Assembly (NCBI GenBank): GCA_913054415.1
Contig: CAJXII010000003.1
Coordinates: 1 to 31,384 of the forward strand
DNA: 31,384 nt
Reading direction: 5' to 3'
Source of the DNA: an uncultured Arcobacter sp.
GTDB lineage: Bacteria > Campylobacterota > Campylobacteria > Campylobacterales > Arcobacteraceae
In this document: piece by piece, positions 6,060 through 15,200 of the stretch
Position numbering within the stretch: the first letter of the stretch is position 1
Layout of the letters: each line of letters starts with the position of its first letter
Translations under genes and position numbers: made by a program
The notes under the pieces: model-generated
Told to the model about the DNA's origin: nothing
Databases searched by the model: none
What the model saw: the letters and a program-made list of their open reading frames with translations, nothing else

Positions 6060-6761
6060 ATGGGTAAAGTTTCAAAAAGATATAAATCACTATTAGAAAA
6101 AGTTGATAGTGGTAAAGAATATGCATTAAATGATGCAGTAAAATTAGTTAAAGAGTTAAAATCAGCTAAATTTGATGAGAGTATAGATCTAGCATTAAAT
6201 TTAAATATTGATCCAAGACATGCAGACCAAATGATTAGAGGTGCTGTTGTTCTTCCAGCTGGAACAGGTAAATCTGTAAGAGTTGCTGTTATGGCAAAAG
6301 GAACAAAAATGGATGAAGCTAAAGAAGCTGGTGCAGATATAGTTGGAAATGAAGATTTAGTTGCTTCTATTCAAGAGGGAAATATTGATTTTGATGTATT
6401 GATTGCAACACCAGATACAATGGGACTAATCGGTAAAATAGGAAGAATCTTAGGACCAAAAGGGTTAATGCCAAATCCTAAAACTGGAACTGTAACTATG
6501 GATGTAGCAAAAGCAGTAACTGAAGCAAAAGGTGGAAAAGTTACATTTAGAGTTGATAAAAAAGGTAATATTCATGCAGGAGTTGGTAAATCATCTTTTA
6601 GTGAAGATCAAATTATAGATAATATTACAACATTTATGTCAACTATTAACAAAATGAAACCAGCAAGTGCAAAAGGTAGATTTGTTACTACTGCTGCTGT
6701 ATCTCTTACAATGAGTCCATCTGTAAAAATAGATACTCAAGAGATGATAGATATAAAATAA
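6060..6761 (+). CDS. rplA: 50S ribosomal protein L1
   Basis: A 233-residue L1, the L1-stalk protein and, in many bacteria, a translational repressor of its own operon. Typical segments are visible: MGKVSKRYKSLLEKVD at the N-terminus, the GTGKSVRVAV stretch and the conserved IGRILGPKGLMPNPKTGTV loop in the middle. A GGAG ribosome site precedes ATG 6060. It is followed within a few bases by a hairpin with a U-run, so rplKA may be partly insulated from rplJL. Confidence 0.99.
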   Translation: MGKVSKRYKSLLEKVDSGKEYALNDAVKLVKELKSAKFDESIDLALNLNIDPRHADQMIRGAVVLPAGTGKSVRVAVMAKGTKMDEAKEAGADIVGNEDLVASIQEGNIDFDVLIATPDTMGLIGKIGRILGPKGLMPNPKTGTVTMDVAKAVTEAKGGKVTFRVDKKGNIHAGVGKSSFSEDQIIDNITTFMSTINKMKPASAKGRFVTTAAVSLTMSPSVKIDTQEMIDIK

Positions 6762-6767
6762 GACATT

Positions 6768-6791
6768 AAAAAAGCAATTTTTTGCTTTTTT
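6768..6791 (+). terminator. Intrinsic terminator after rplA
   Basis: AAAAAAGCAA (6768-6777) pairs with TTGCTTTTTT (6782-6791) around a 4-T loop, with the U-run inside the 3' arm. It starts 7 nt after the rplA stop. Because essential rplJL-rpoBC lies downstream, it is probably leaky or bypassed by a promoter near 6790-6810. Confidence 0.7.
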
Positions 6792-6806
6792 ATGTTGGTT
6801 TAATAT

Positions 6807-6913
6807 TCAAGCATAAAGATAATTTATCTTTATGCTTGAGTGTTATCCGGACACTGAATTAAAACTAAAGACAGTTGGTTAGATTTTTATCTTATAAAAC
6901 CAACCGAAGTTGG
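6807..6913 (+). promoter_or_regulatory. rplJ leader, candidate L10 autoregulatory RNA
   Basis: Several hairpins lie in the 140-nt rplJ leader. One is a perfect 15-bp stem (6807-6821 with 6825-6839, 3-nt loop). A second, AGTGT/ACACT at 6839-6855, follows at once. A third pairs GTTGGTT (6874-6880) with AACCAAC (6898-6904) and encloses AGAT/ATCT. CCAAC at 6900-6904 can instead pair with GTTGG at 6909-6913 around a CGAA loop, so two mutually exclusive folds exist 11 nt before the GGAGG ribosome site. L10(L12)4 is known to repress rplJ through its leader in other bacteria; assignment here is by position and structure only. Confidence 0.6.
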
Positions 6914-6935
6914 AAGTTTGGAAGGAGGAACGAAT

Positions 6936-7424
6936 ATGACAAGAACACGAAAAAATGAGATTGTTGAAGCTTTAACTGAAGAGTTTAAAACTGCTAGTGC
7001 TATTGTTGTTGCTGATTATAAAGGAACAACACATAAAGACCTAGAAGAGTTAAGAATAGCTGCAAAAGAGTTAGGTGTAAAAGTTCAAGTTGCTAAAAAT
7101 TCACTTGTTTCAATTGCACTTAAAAATGCAGAGCAAGATTCATTAGAGTTAGTTGGAAATAGTATCTTCTTATGGTCTGATGATCAAATCACTGCTTGTA
7201 AAACAGCAGATAAATTTGCATCTTCACATAAAGATACATTTGCAATCAAAACAGGTATTATCGAAGGTAAAGCAGCTAGTATTGAAACTATCAATGCATT
7301 TGCTAAATTACCAGGTAGAGAAGAACTTCTTGGTATGCTTGCAGCTACTTGGATGGCTCCAATTACTAACTTTACTATCGGGCTTGATGCTCTTAGAAGT
7401 AAAAAAGAAGAGGAAGCAGCATAA
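6936..7424 (+). CDS. rplJ: 50S ribosomal protein L10
   Basis: A 162-residue L10, base of the L7/L12 stalk. The N-terminal RNA-binding domain begins MTRTRKNEIVEALTEEFK and includes the characteristic VADYKGTTHKDLEELR; the C-terminal helix that binds L12 dimers ends LRSKKEEEAA. I start at ATG 6936 because GGAGG at 6924-6928 sits 7 nt upstream; an in-frame TTG at 6918 would lie before that site. Expression is likely controlled through the structured leader upstream. It is followed by rplL after 82 nt. Confidence 0.98.
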   Translation: MTRTRKNEIVEALTEEFKTASAIVVADYKGTTHKDLEELRIAAKELGVKVQVAKNSLVSIALKNAEQDSLELVGNSIFLWSDDQITACKTADKFASSHKDTFAIKTGIIEGKAASIETINAFAKLPGREELLGMLAATWMAPITNFTIGLDALRSKKEEEAA

Positions 7425-7506
7425 GCTGTAATGGTTTTCACCTTATGGTGGAATAACTTATCAACAATTGATAAAAAATTAAATAAGAAAAACAAAAGGA
7501 ATAAAA

Positions 7507-7878
7507 ATGGCAATTTCTAAAGAAGATGTATTAGAATATATTTCAGGACTAAGCGTATTAGAACTTTCTGAATTAGTAAAAGAGTTTGAAGAAAAATTTG
7601 GTGTATCTGCACAACCTGTAGCAGTAGCTGGTGTAGCTGGTGGAGCTGCTGAAGCTGTTGAAGAGCAAACAGAATTTAATGTAATCATTAAAGATGCTGG
7701 AGCTAAAAAAATTAATGTAATTAAAGAGATCAGAGCATTAACAGGTCTTGGATTAAAAGAAGCAAAAGCATTAGCTGAAGAAGCTGGTGGAGTTGTTAAA
7801 GAAGCTGTTTCTAAAGAAGATGCTGAAGCTGCTAAAACAGCACTTGAAGCAGCAGGTGCTACAATCGAACTTCAATAG
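7507..7878 (+). CDS. rplL: 50S ribosomal protein L7/L12
   Basis: A 123-residue L7/L12, the multicopy stalk protein that recruits translational GTPases. It has an N-terminal dimerisation domain, an Ala/Gly/Val-rich hinge (about residues 38-53) and a C-terminal domain with the conserved KKINVIKEIRALTGLGLKEAK segment. AAAGGA precedes ATG 7507. The short spacer from rplJ contains small hairpins (CACC/GGTG near 7440-7451). The 201-nt gap to rpoB holds a bulged hairpin, a TATAAT and a leader fold. Confidence 0.99.
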   Translation: MAISKEDVLEYISGLSVLELSELVKEFEEKFGVSAQPVAVAGVAGGAAEAVEEQTEFNVIIKDAGAKKINVIKEIRALTGLGLKEAKALAEEAGGVVKEAVSKEDAEAAKTALEAAGATIELQ

Positions 7879-7894
7879 TTCAAATTATTAATAG

Positions 7895-7920
7895 CTAGAG
7901 ATAGATAATCTATCATCTAG
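7895..7920 (+). other. rplL-rpoB spacer hairpin
   Basis: CTAGA then GATAGA (7895-7905) pair with TCTATC and TCTAG (7909-7920), with one bulged A and a TAA loop. There is no U-run. E. coli has an RNase III processing site in the same intergenic position; this could serve a similar role, which is inference. Confidence 0.45.
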
Positions 7921-7972
7921 TTGTTAATCTTACTTTTGTATCTTAAATTATGTATGTGGTATTCTGAACATA

Positions 7973-8028
7973 TATAATTTAGGATACTTTTCTATTTGGT
8001 TTCTATACCAAGTTTTTGCTTTCGTATC
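7973..8028 (+). promoter_or_regulatory. Putative rpoBC promoter and leader stem-loop
   Basis: A perfect TATAAT at 7973-7978 is followed 4 nt later by a leader fold: GATAC (7983-7987) pairs with GTATC (8024-8028) and encloses TTGGT (7996-8000)/ACCAA (8007-8011) with a 6-nt loop. Transcription from this box would begin at or just after the first base of the fold. The -35 is poor. rpoB starts at 8080 after AGAGGA. Confidence 0.45.
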
Positions 8029-8079
8029 AACTAATACAAGGCACTTTATTTATATATATTTTTTACAAAGAGGAATAAT

Positions 8080-11000
8080 ATGTTAAACTCATTAAAATCA
8101 GGAAATAGGTTAAGAGTTGATTTTTCAAAAAATCCACAAAAAATTGAGATACCAAATTTATTGCAATTACAACAAAGTAGTTTTGATAATTTTCTTATGG
8201 TAGATGCTCAAGATAGAACTCAAGCAGGAATTGAAAGAGTCTTTAAAAATAGTTTTCCAATCCATGATACTCAAAATAGATTTACATTAGAGTATTTAGG
8301 TAGTGAAGTTGGAAAACCAAAATATAATGTTAGAGAAGCAATGGTAAGAGGTGTAACATACTCTGTTCCATTAAGAATTAATATTCGATTAACATTATGG
8401 GATCTTGATGAAAAAACAGGCGAAAAAATAGGTGTGAAAGATATAAAAGAGCAATCTTTATATATTAGAGAGATCCCACTTATGACAGATAGAACATCAT
8501 TTGTAATAAATGGAGTAGAAAGAGTTGTAGTAAATCAACTACACAGATCTCCAGGTGTTATATTTAAAGAGGAAGAATCATCTACTACTGAAAATAAACT
8601 AATCTATACAGGTCAAATTATCCCTGATAGAGGTAGTTGGTTATATTTTGAATATGATGCAAAAGATATTTTATATGTTAGAATTAACAAAAGAAGAAAA
8701 GTTCCTGTTACTATTATGTTAAGAGCATTAAATTACTCTAAAGAGGATATCGTAAAATTATTTTATCCTGTTTTAAATATCAAAATCAAAAACAACAAAT
8801 TCTTAGTAGATTTTATCCCAGAAAACTTTACAGGTAGAGTTGAATATGATCTAATTGATAATAAAGGGAATCTAGTAATTGCTGCTGGTAAAAGATTGAC
8901 TGAAAGAAAAGCAAAAGCTTTAGCAGAGGGTGGATTAAAACTTGTTGAGTATCCAGTTGAGCTTTTGATGGAAAGACATACAGCAAATCCAATTTTTGAT
9001 CCTGAATCAGGTGAGATATTATTTGATACATTAACAGCACTTGATGATCTTAAATTGAAAAAAATTCTTGATTTAGGATTTAGTGAATTTGATATTGCAA
9101 ATGATTTAGCACAAGGTGTAGATAATTCAATAATTAATGCTTTTAGAACTGATGCAGAGAGTTTAAAATTATTAAAACAAACAGAGCAAATAGAGGATGA
9201 AAATGACCTATGTGCTATAAGAATTTATAAAGTTATGAGACCAGGTGAGCCTGTGACAAAAGAAGCAGCTCATGATTTTGTAAAAAAATTATTCTTCGAT
9301 CCAGAAAGATATGATCTTACAAAAGTGGGAAGAATGAAGATGAACCATAAACTTGGTATTGAAGTTCCTGAATATGTTACAATTTTGACACATGAAGATA
9401 TTATCAAAACTATTAAATATCTTATTAAAGTAAAAGCAGGTCATGGACATATAGATGATAGAGATCACTTAGGAAACAGAAGAATTAGATCAATAGGTGA
9501 GCTTTTAGCAAATGAATTACACTCAGGTTTAATTAAAATGCAAAAAGCTATCAAAGATAAGATGACAACTTTAAGTGGAACACTTGAAGATCTTATGCCA
9601 CATGATCTAATCAATTCTAAAATGATCACATCAACAGTGATTGAGTTTTTTACATCTGGACAATTATCACAATTTATGGATCAAACAAACCCACTATCTG
9701 AAGTTACACATAAAAGAAGATTAAGTGCATTGGGTGAAGGTGGATTAGTAAAAGAGAGAGCTGGATTTGAAGTAAGAGATGTTCATCCTACTCATTATGG
9801 AAGAATTTGTCCTGTTGAAACTCCAGAGGGTCAAAATATTGGGCTTATCAATACACTTTCAACATATTCTAAAGTTAATAGTTTAGGTTTTATAGAAACT
9901 CCTTACAAAAAAGTTGTAAATGGTGTAGTAACTGATGAGATAGAATACTATACAGCAACTCAGGAAGAGGGTAAAGTTATCGCTCCTGGTTCAACAAAAC
10001 TTACAAAAGATGGTAAAATTGCTGAAAATCTAGTAGAAGCTAGACTTGATGGTGAGATTATGCTAATAGAGAGTTCAAAAGTTGAACTAATAGATATCTC
10101 ATCTGCTATGGTTATGGGAGTTGCAGCTTCATTAATCCCATTTTTAGAGCATGATGATGCCAACAGAGCCTTGATGGGATCAAATATGATGAGACAAGCA
10201 GTTCCATTGCTTAAACCTCAAGCTCCTGTTGTTGGAACAGGTTTAGAAAAAGTTGTTGCAAGAGATTCTTGGTCAGCAATTAAAGCAAAAAGAGCAGGGA
10301 TTATTGAAAAATCTGATTCTAAAAACATCTATATTAGAGGTGAAGATGAAGATGGTGCTTTTATAGATCATTATTTAGTAAGTAAAAATACAAGAACAAA
10401 TAACAATACTGCTTTTACACAAAGAAATAGATCAAAAGATGGTCAATTTGTGCAAAAAGGTCAAGTTATAGCAGATGGTCCATCTATGGATAATGGAGAG
10501 TTAGCTATTGGATTTAATGCTATGGTAGCATTTATGCCTTGGAATGGATATAACTATGAAGATGCGATTATTTTAAATCAAAGACTTCTAAAAGAGGATG
10601 CATTTACATCTGTTCATATCTATGAAAAAGAGGTGGAAGCAAGAGAGCTTAAACATGGAAATGAAGAGATTACAAAAGATCTTCCAGGTGTAAAAGCTGA
10701 ATCTATTGCTCACTTGGATGATAGTGGTATAGTAAAAATTGGAACATATTTAAAACCAGGTATGATTATGGTTGGGAAAGTTACACCAAAAGGTGAGATT
10801 AAACCAACTCCAGAAGAGAGACTTTTAAGAGCAATTTTTGGTGAAAAAGCAGGACATGTTATCAATAAATCTTTATATTGTCCAGCATCTATGGAGGGAA
10901 CTGTTGTAGATGTTAAGGTATTTACTAAAAAAGGTTACGATAAAGATGAGAGAAGCTTACAAGCATTAGAAACAGAGAAACATGAATTAGAGGTTGAACA

Positions 11001-12225
11001 TCACGATAAATTAACTCTTTTAGATAGAGAGGAAACTTTAAAAATAAATACACTTCTAGTATCAAATGAGTTGGTAAAAGCTCTTGAATTAAATGATAAA
11101 ACATTTAAAAAAGGTGATAAATTAACACTTGAAGATTTAGCTAATGTTAATAGATTTGCTATGAAAAAAGTTGTTGGTTCATTCTCAAAAGATATTCAGA
11201 AAAAATACAATGATATAAAAGAGCATTTTATAAAAGAGAAAGCTATATCAAGAGAAGAGTATGAAGCTAAAATAGATATATTAGAGCATGATGATATCCT
11301 TCCAGGTGGTGTAATTCAACAAGTTAAAGTTTATGTTGCTACTAAAAGAAAAGTAAAAGTTGGGGATAAAATGGCTGGACGACATGGAAACAAAGGTATT
11401 GTTTCAAATATTGTTCCAGAAGTTGATATGCCATATTTGGAAGATGGAACAACAGTAGATGTTATTTTAAATCCTCTAGGGGTTCCATCTAGGATGAATA
11501 TCGGTCAGATCCTTGAAGTTCATTTAGGACTTGTTGGTAAAAAATTAGGAAATCAAATTCAAGAGATTTTTGAAGCAAAAAGAGATGATTTTGTAAAAGA
11601 GTTAAGAGAAAAAATGATCACTATTGCAGATACTGCAAAACTTATGAATGCTAAAGAGCTTTTAGGAAATATGAGTGATGAAGAGTTGATCTCTTATGGG
11701 CAAGATTGGAGCAAAGGTGTTAGATTTGCTACAAGTATCTTTGATGGTGCTAAAGCTGAAGAGTTTGAAAAACTATTTGAATTAGCAAAAATCGATAGTG
11801 ATGGTAAAACAACTCTTTATGATGGTATGACAGGTGAAAAGATGCAAGAGAGAGTTAATGTTGGTTATATGTATATGCTTAAACTTCATCACTTAGTTGA
11901 TGAGAAAGTTCATGCAAGATCAACAGGACCTTACTCACTAGTAACTCAGCAACCAGTAGGTGGAAAAGCACTATTTGGTGGTCAAAGATTTGGAGAGATG
12001 GAAGTTTGGGCATTGGAAGCTTATGGAGCAACCAATATCTTAAAAGAGATGTTAACAACAAAATCGGATGATGTTGATGGTAGAACAGCAGCATATAAAG
12101 CTATAGCAAATGGGGAAAATGTTCCAAGTTCAGGTGTTCCTGAAACATTTTTTGTATTAACAAAAGAACTTCAAGCATTAGGACTTGATGTTGAAATTTA
12201 TGAAGAGGCGGATGCAGATGAGTAA
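8080..12225 (+). CDS. rpoB: DNA-directed RNA polymerase subunit beta
   Basis: A 1381-residue catalytic subunit of RNA polymerase, normal for the phylum. The rifampicin region is recognisable at residues 528-549; Q531, D534, H544 and S549 match E. coli Q513, D516, H526 and S531, so the sequence looks rifampicin-sensitive at those sites. Further conserved blocks are the HPTHYGRICPVETPEG segment, AFMPWNGYNYEDAI, the GDKMAGRHGNKG motif and the C-terminal HARSTGPYSLVTQQP block. The gene overlaps rpoC by 8 bases but is not fused to it, unlike Helicobacter. Confidence 0.99.
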   Translation: MLNSLKSGNRLRVDFSKNPQKIEIPNLLQLQQSSFDNFLMVDAQDRTQAGIERVFKNSFPIHDTQNRFTLEYLGSEVGKPKYNVREAMVRGVTYSVPLRINIRLTLWDLDEKTGEKIGVKDIKEQSLYIREIPLMTDRTSFVINGVERVVVNQLHRSPGVIFKEEESSTTENKLIYTGQIIPDRGSWLYFEYDAKDILYVRINKRRKVPVTIMLRALNYSKEDIVKLFYPVLNIKIKNNKFLVDFIPENFTGRVEYDLIDNKGNLVIAAGKRLTERKAKALAEGGLKLVEYPVELLMERHTANPIFDPESGEILFDTLTALDDLKLKKILDLGFSEFDIANDLAQGVDNSIINAFRTDAESLKLLKQTEQIEDENDLCAIRIYKVMRPGEPVTKEAAHDFVKKLFFDPERYDLTKVGRMKMNHKLGIEVPEYVTILTHEDIIKTIKYLIKVKAGHGHIDDRDHLGNRRIRSIGELLANELHSGLIKMQKAIKDKMTTLSGTLEDLMPHDLINSKMITSTVIEFFTSGQLSQFMDQTNPLSEVTHKRRLSALGEGGLVKERAGFEVRDVHPTHYGRICPVETPEGQNIGLINTLSTYSKVNSLGFIETPYKKVVNGVVTDEIEYYTATQEEGKVIAPGSTKLTKDGKIAENLVEARLDGEIMLIESSKVELIDISSAMVMGVAASLIPFLEHDDANRALMGSNMMRQAVPLLKPQAPVVGTGLEKVVARDSWSAIKAKRAGIIEKSDSKNIYIRGEDEDGAFIDHYLVSKNTRTNNNTAFTQRNRSKDGQFVQKGQVIADGPSMDNGELAIGFNAMVAFMPWNGYNYEDAIILNQRLLKEDAFTSVHIYEKEVEARELKHGNEEITKDLPGVKAESIAHLDDSGIVKIGTYLKPGMIMVGKVTPKGEIKPTPEERLLRAIFGEKAGHVINKSLYCPASMEGTVVDVKVFTKKGYDKDERSLQALETEKHELEVEHHDKLTLLDREETLKINTLLVSNELVKALELNDKTFKKGDKLTLEDLANVNRFAMKKVVGSFSKDIQKKYNDIKEHFIKEKAISREEYEAKIDILEHDDILPGGVIQQVKVYVATKRKVKVGDKMAGRHGNKGIVSNIVPEVDMPYLEDGTTVDVILNPLGVPSRMNIGQILEVHLGLVGKKLGNQIQEIFEAKRDDFVKELREKMITIADTAKLMNAKELLGNMSDEELISYGQDWSKGVRFATSIFDGAKAEEFEKLFELAKIDSDGKTTLYDGMTGEKMQERVNVGYMYMLKLHHLVDEKVHARSTGPYSLVTQQPVGGKALFGGQRFGEMEVWALEAYGATNILKEMLTTKSDDVDGRTAAYKAIANGENVPSSGVPETFFVLTKELQALGLDVEIYEEADADE

Positions 12226-15200
12226 AATAGAAAAAGTATTAAAACCAATTGAGGTGCAAGAGCTAGATAAACCAAAAGATTTTTCAGCATTTCAGATAAA
12301 ATTAGCAAGTCCACAAAAAATATTATCGTGGTCATCTGGAGAAGTTAAAAAACCTGAAACTATAAATTATAGAACATTAAAACCAGAAAGAGATGGTCTT
12401 TTTTGTGCAAAAATATTTGGACCTGTAAAAGATTATGAGTGTCTTTGTGGTAAATATAAAAAGATGAGATACAAAGGTGTAGTGTGTGAAAAATGTGGGG
12501 TTGAAGTAACAAGCTCAAAAGTTAGACGACACAGAATGGGACATATCGATCTTGTAGCTCCTGTTGCTCATATTTGGATGGTTAGTTCACTTCCAAGTAG
12601 AATAGGAACACTTTTAGGTGTAAAATTAAAAGATTTAGAGAGAGTTTTATACTATGAAGCATATATTGTAAATGAACCAGGAGATGCTTTTTATGATAGT
12701 GAAAGAACAAAACCTGTAAAAAAATATGATGTTTTAAATGAGGAACAATATAGAATTATAGAAGAGAATTATTCAGATACAGGATTTGAAGCTAATATGG
12801 GTGGAAAAATTGTTCAAGATCTATTAGCAGGGATCGATTTAGTATCTTTATTAACAACACTAAAAGAGGATATGGGTGCTACTAAATCAGAAGCAAAAAG
12901 AAAAACTATTGTAAAAAGATTAAAAGTTGTAGAAAACTTTTTAAATAGTGGAAATAGACCAGAGTGGATGATGCTTACAGTATTACCTGTGCTTCCACCA
13001 GATATTAGACCACTTGTAGCACTTGATGGTGGAAAATTTGCTGTTAGTGATGTAAATGATCTATATAGAAGAGTTATAAACAGAAATAACAGACTTAAAA
13101 GACTTGTAGAACTTGATGCTCCACAAATTATTATTAGAAATGAGATGAGAATGCTTCAAGAAGCAGTTGATGCTTTATTTGATAATGCAAAAACAGCAAA
13201 TGCAGTAAAAGGTGCAAATAAAAGACCTCTAAAATCTTTAAGTGAGATAATCAAAGGTAAGCAAGGTCGATTTAGACAAAACTTACTTGGTAAAAGGGTT
13301 GATTTTTCTGGAAGATCTGTAATTGTTGTAGGTCCAAACCTTAGAATGGATCAATGTGGGATACCAAAGAAAATGGCACTTGAACTATTTAAACCACATC
13401 TTATGGCAAAACTTGAAGAGAAAGGTTATGCTACAACTTTAAAATCAGCAAAAAGATTAATAGAAGCTGCGACAAATGAAGTTTGGGAATGTTTAGTAGA
13501 GATTGTTGAAGATTATCCAATATTATTAAACAGAGCTCCAACACTACATAAACTTTCAATTCAAGCATTTAATCCAGTTCTTATTGATGGTAAAGCTATT
13601 CAGTTACATCCATTGGTTTGTGCAGCATTTAATGCGGATTTTGATGGGGATCAAATGGCGGTGCATGTTCCTTTATCACAAGAGGCTATTGCTGAAGCAA
13701 AAATTCTTATGATGAGTAGTATGAATATCTTATTACCAGCATCTGGTAGAGCTATAGCAGTTCCATCACAAGATATGATTTTAGGGATATATTATCTATC
13801 ACTAGAAAAAGATGGTGTAATAGGTGAGCATAAACTATTATCTGATCTAAATGAAGCGACAATAGCATTAGAGTTAGGTAAAGTTGATGTTCATGCAAAA
13901 ATTAGAACAGTAATTAATGGTAAAATTATTAAAACTACAGTTGGTAGAATGATTATACATAATATTTTACCTGATTTTGTGCCAGTTGAACTTTGGAATA
14001 AAGTATTGAAGAAAAAAGATATTGGAAATCTAGTAGATTATATCTATAAACATGGTGGATACAATGTAACTCCTAGATTTTTAGATGATCTTAAAAATTT
14101 AGGGTTCAAATATGCTACACATGCAGGTATATCAATCTCAGTAGATGATATTAAAATACCTGATAGTAAAACTGGACTTGTTGCAAAAGGTAAAAAAGAG
14201 GTTATTGATGTTCAAAAACAATTTAACCAAGGTCTTTTAACAGAGCAAGAAAGATACAACAAAATTATTGATATTTGGACAACATTAAACAATAAGCTTG
14301 GGGTTGAGATGATGGATATTGTTGAAGCAGATAAAGATGGTTTCAACTCTATTTATATGATGGCAGATTCTGGAGCTAGAGGTAGTTCAGCACAAATTAG
14401 ACAACTTGCAGGTATGAGGGGTCTTATGGCTAAACCAGATGGATCTATTATTGAAACACCAATTTTATCAAACTTTAGAGAAGGGTTAAATGTTTTAGAA
14501 TACTTTATCTCTACTCACGGTGCTAGAAAAGGTCTTGCTGATACTGCGCTTAAAACTGCGAATGCTGGATATTTAACTAGAAAACTAATTGATGTATCTC
14601 AAAATGTTAGAATTTCTGTTGAGGATTGTGGAACACATGAGGGTATTGAAATATCTGATATTGTAGATGGAAATGAACTAATAGAGTCTTTAGAAGAGAG
14701 AATTACAGGAAGAGTTATTGCAAATGATATAGTTGATCCTATGTCAAATGAGATATTATTTAGTGAAGGAACACTTATAAGTGAAGAGGATGCTAAAGTT
14801 GTTGTAGAAACAGGTGTAAAATCTGTAACAATTAGAACTCCACTAACTTGTAAAGAGGAGAATGGACTTTGTGCTAAATGTTATGGATTAAATCTAGGTG
14901 AGCAAAGAAAAGCAAATCCTGGTGAAGCAGTTGGTGTTGTAGCTGCTCAATCTATTGGTGAGCCAGGAACTCAATTGACACTAAGAACATTCCATATTGG
15001 GGGAACTGCAAGTGCAACTCAAGCTGAAAAAGATCTAAAAGCTACTAAAGAGGGATTCTTAAGATACTACAATGTAAAAACATTTACATCAAAAGATGGA
15101 AAACTAGTAGTAGCAAATAGAAGAAATGCTGGATTATTACTTGTAGAGCCTAAGATAAATGCACCATTTGATGGAACATTGAGTATATCTGTTGGGCATG

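Noticed and set aside
7153..7431. 92-residue out-of-frame plus-strand reading frame in rplJ
   Set aside because: It overlaps the L10 gene in another frame and has a Leu/Gln-rich composition typical of a shifted frame.
12185..12217. Upstream rpoC start at ATG 12185
   Set aside because: It would add 11 residues not found in the family N-terminus and lies deeper in rpoB; ATG 12218 has AGAGG upstream.
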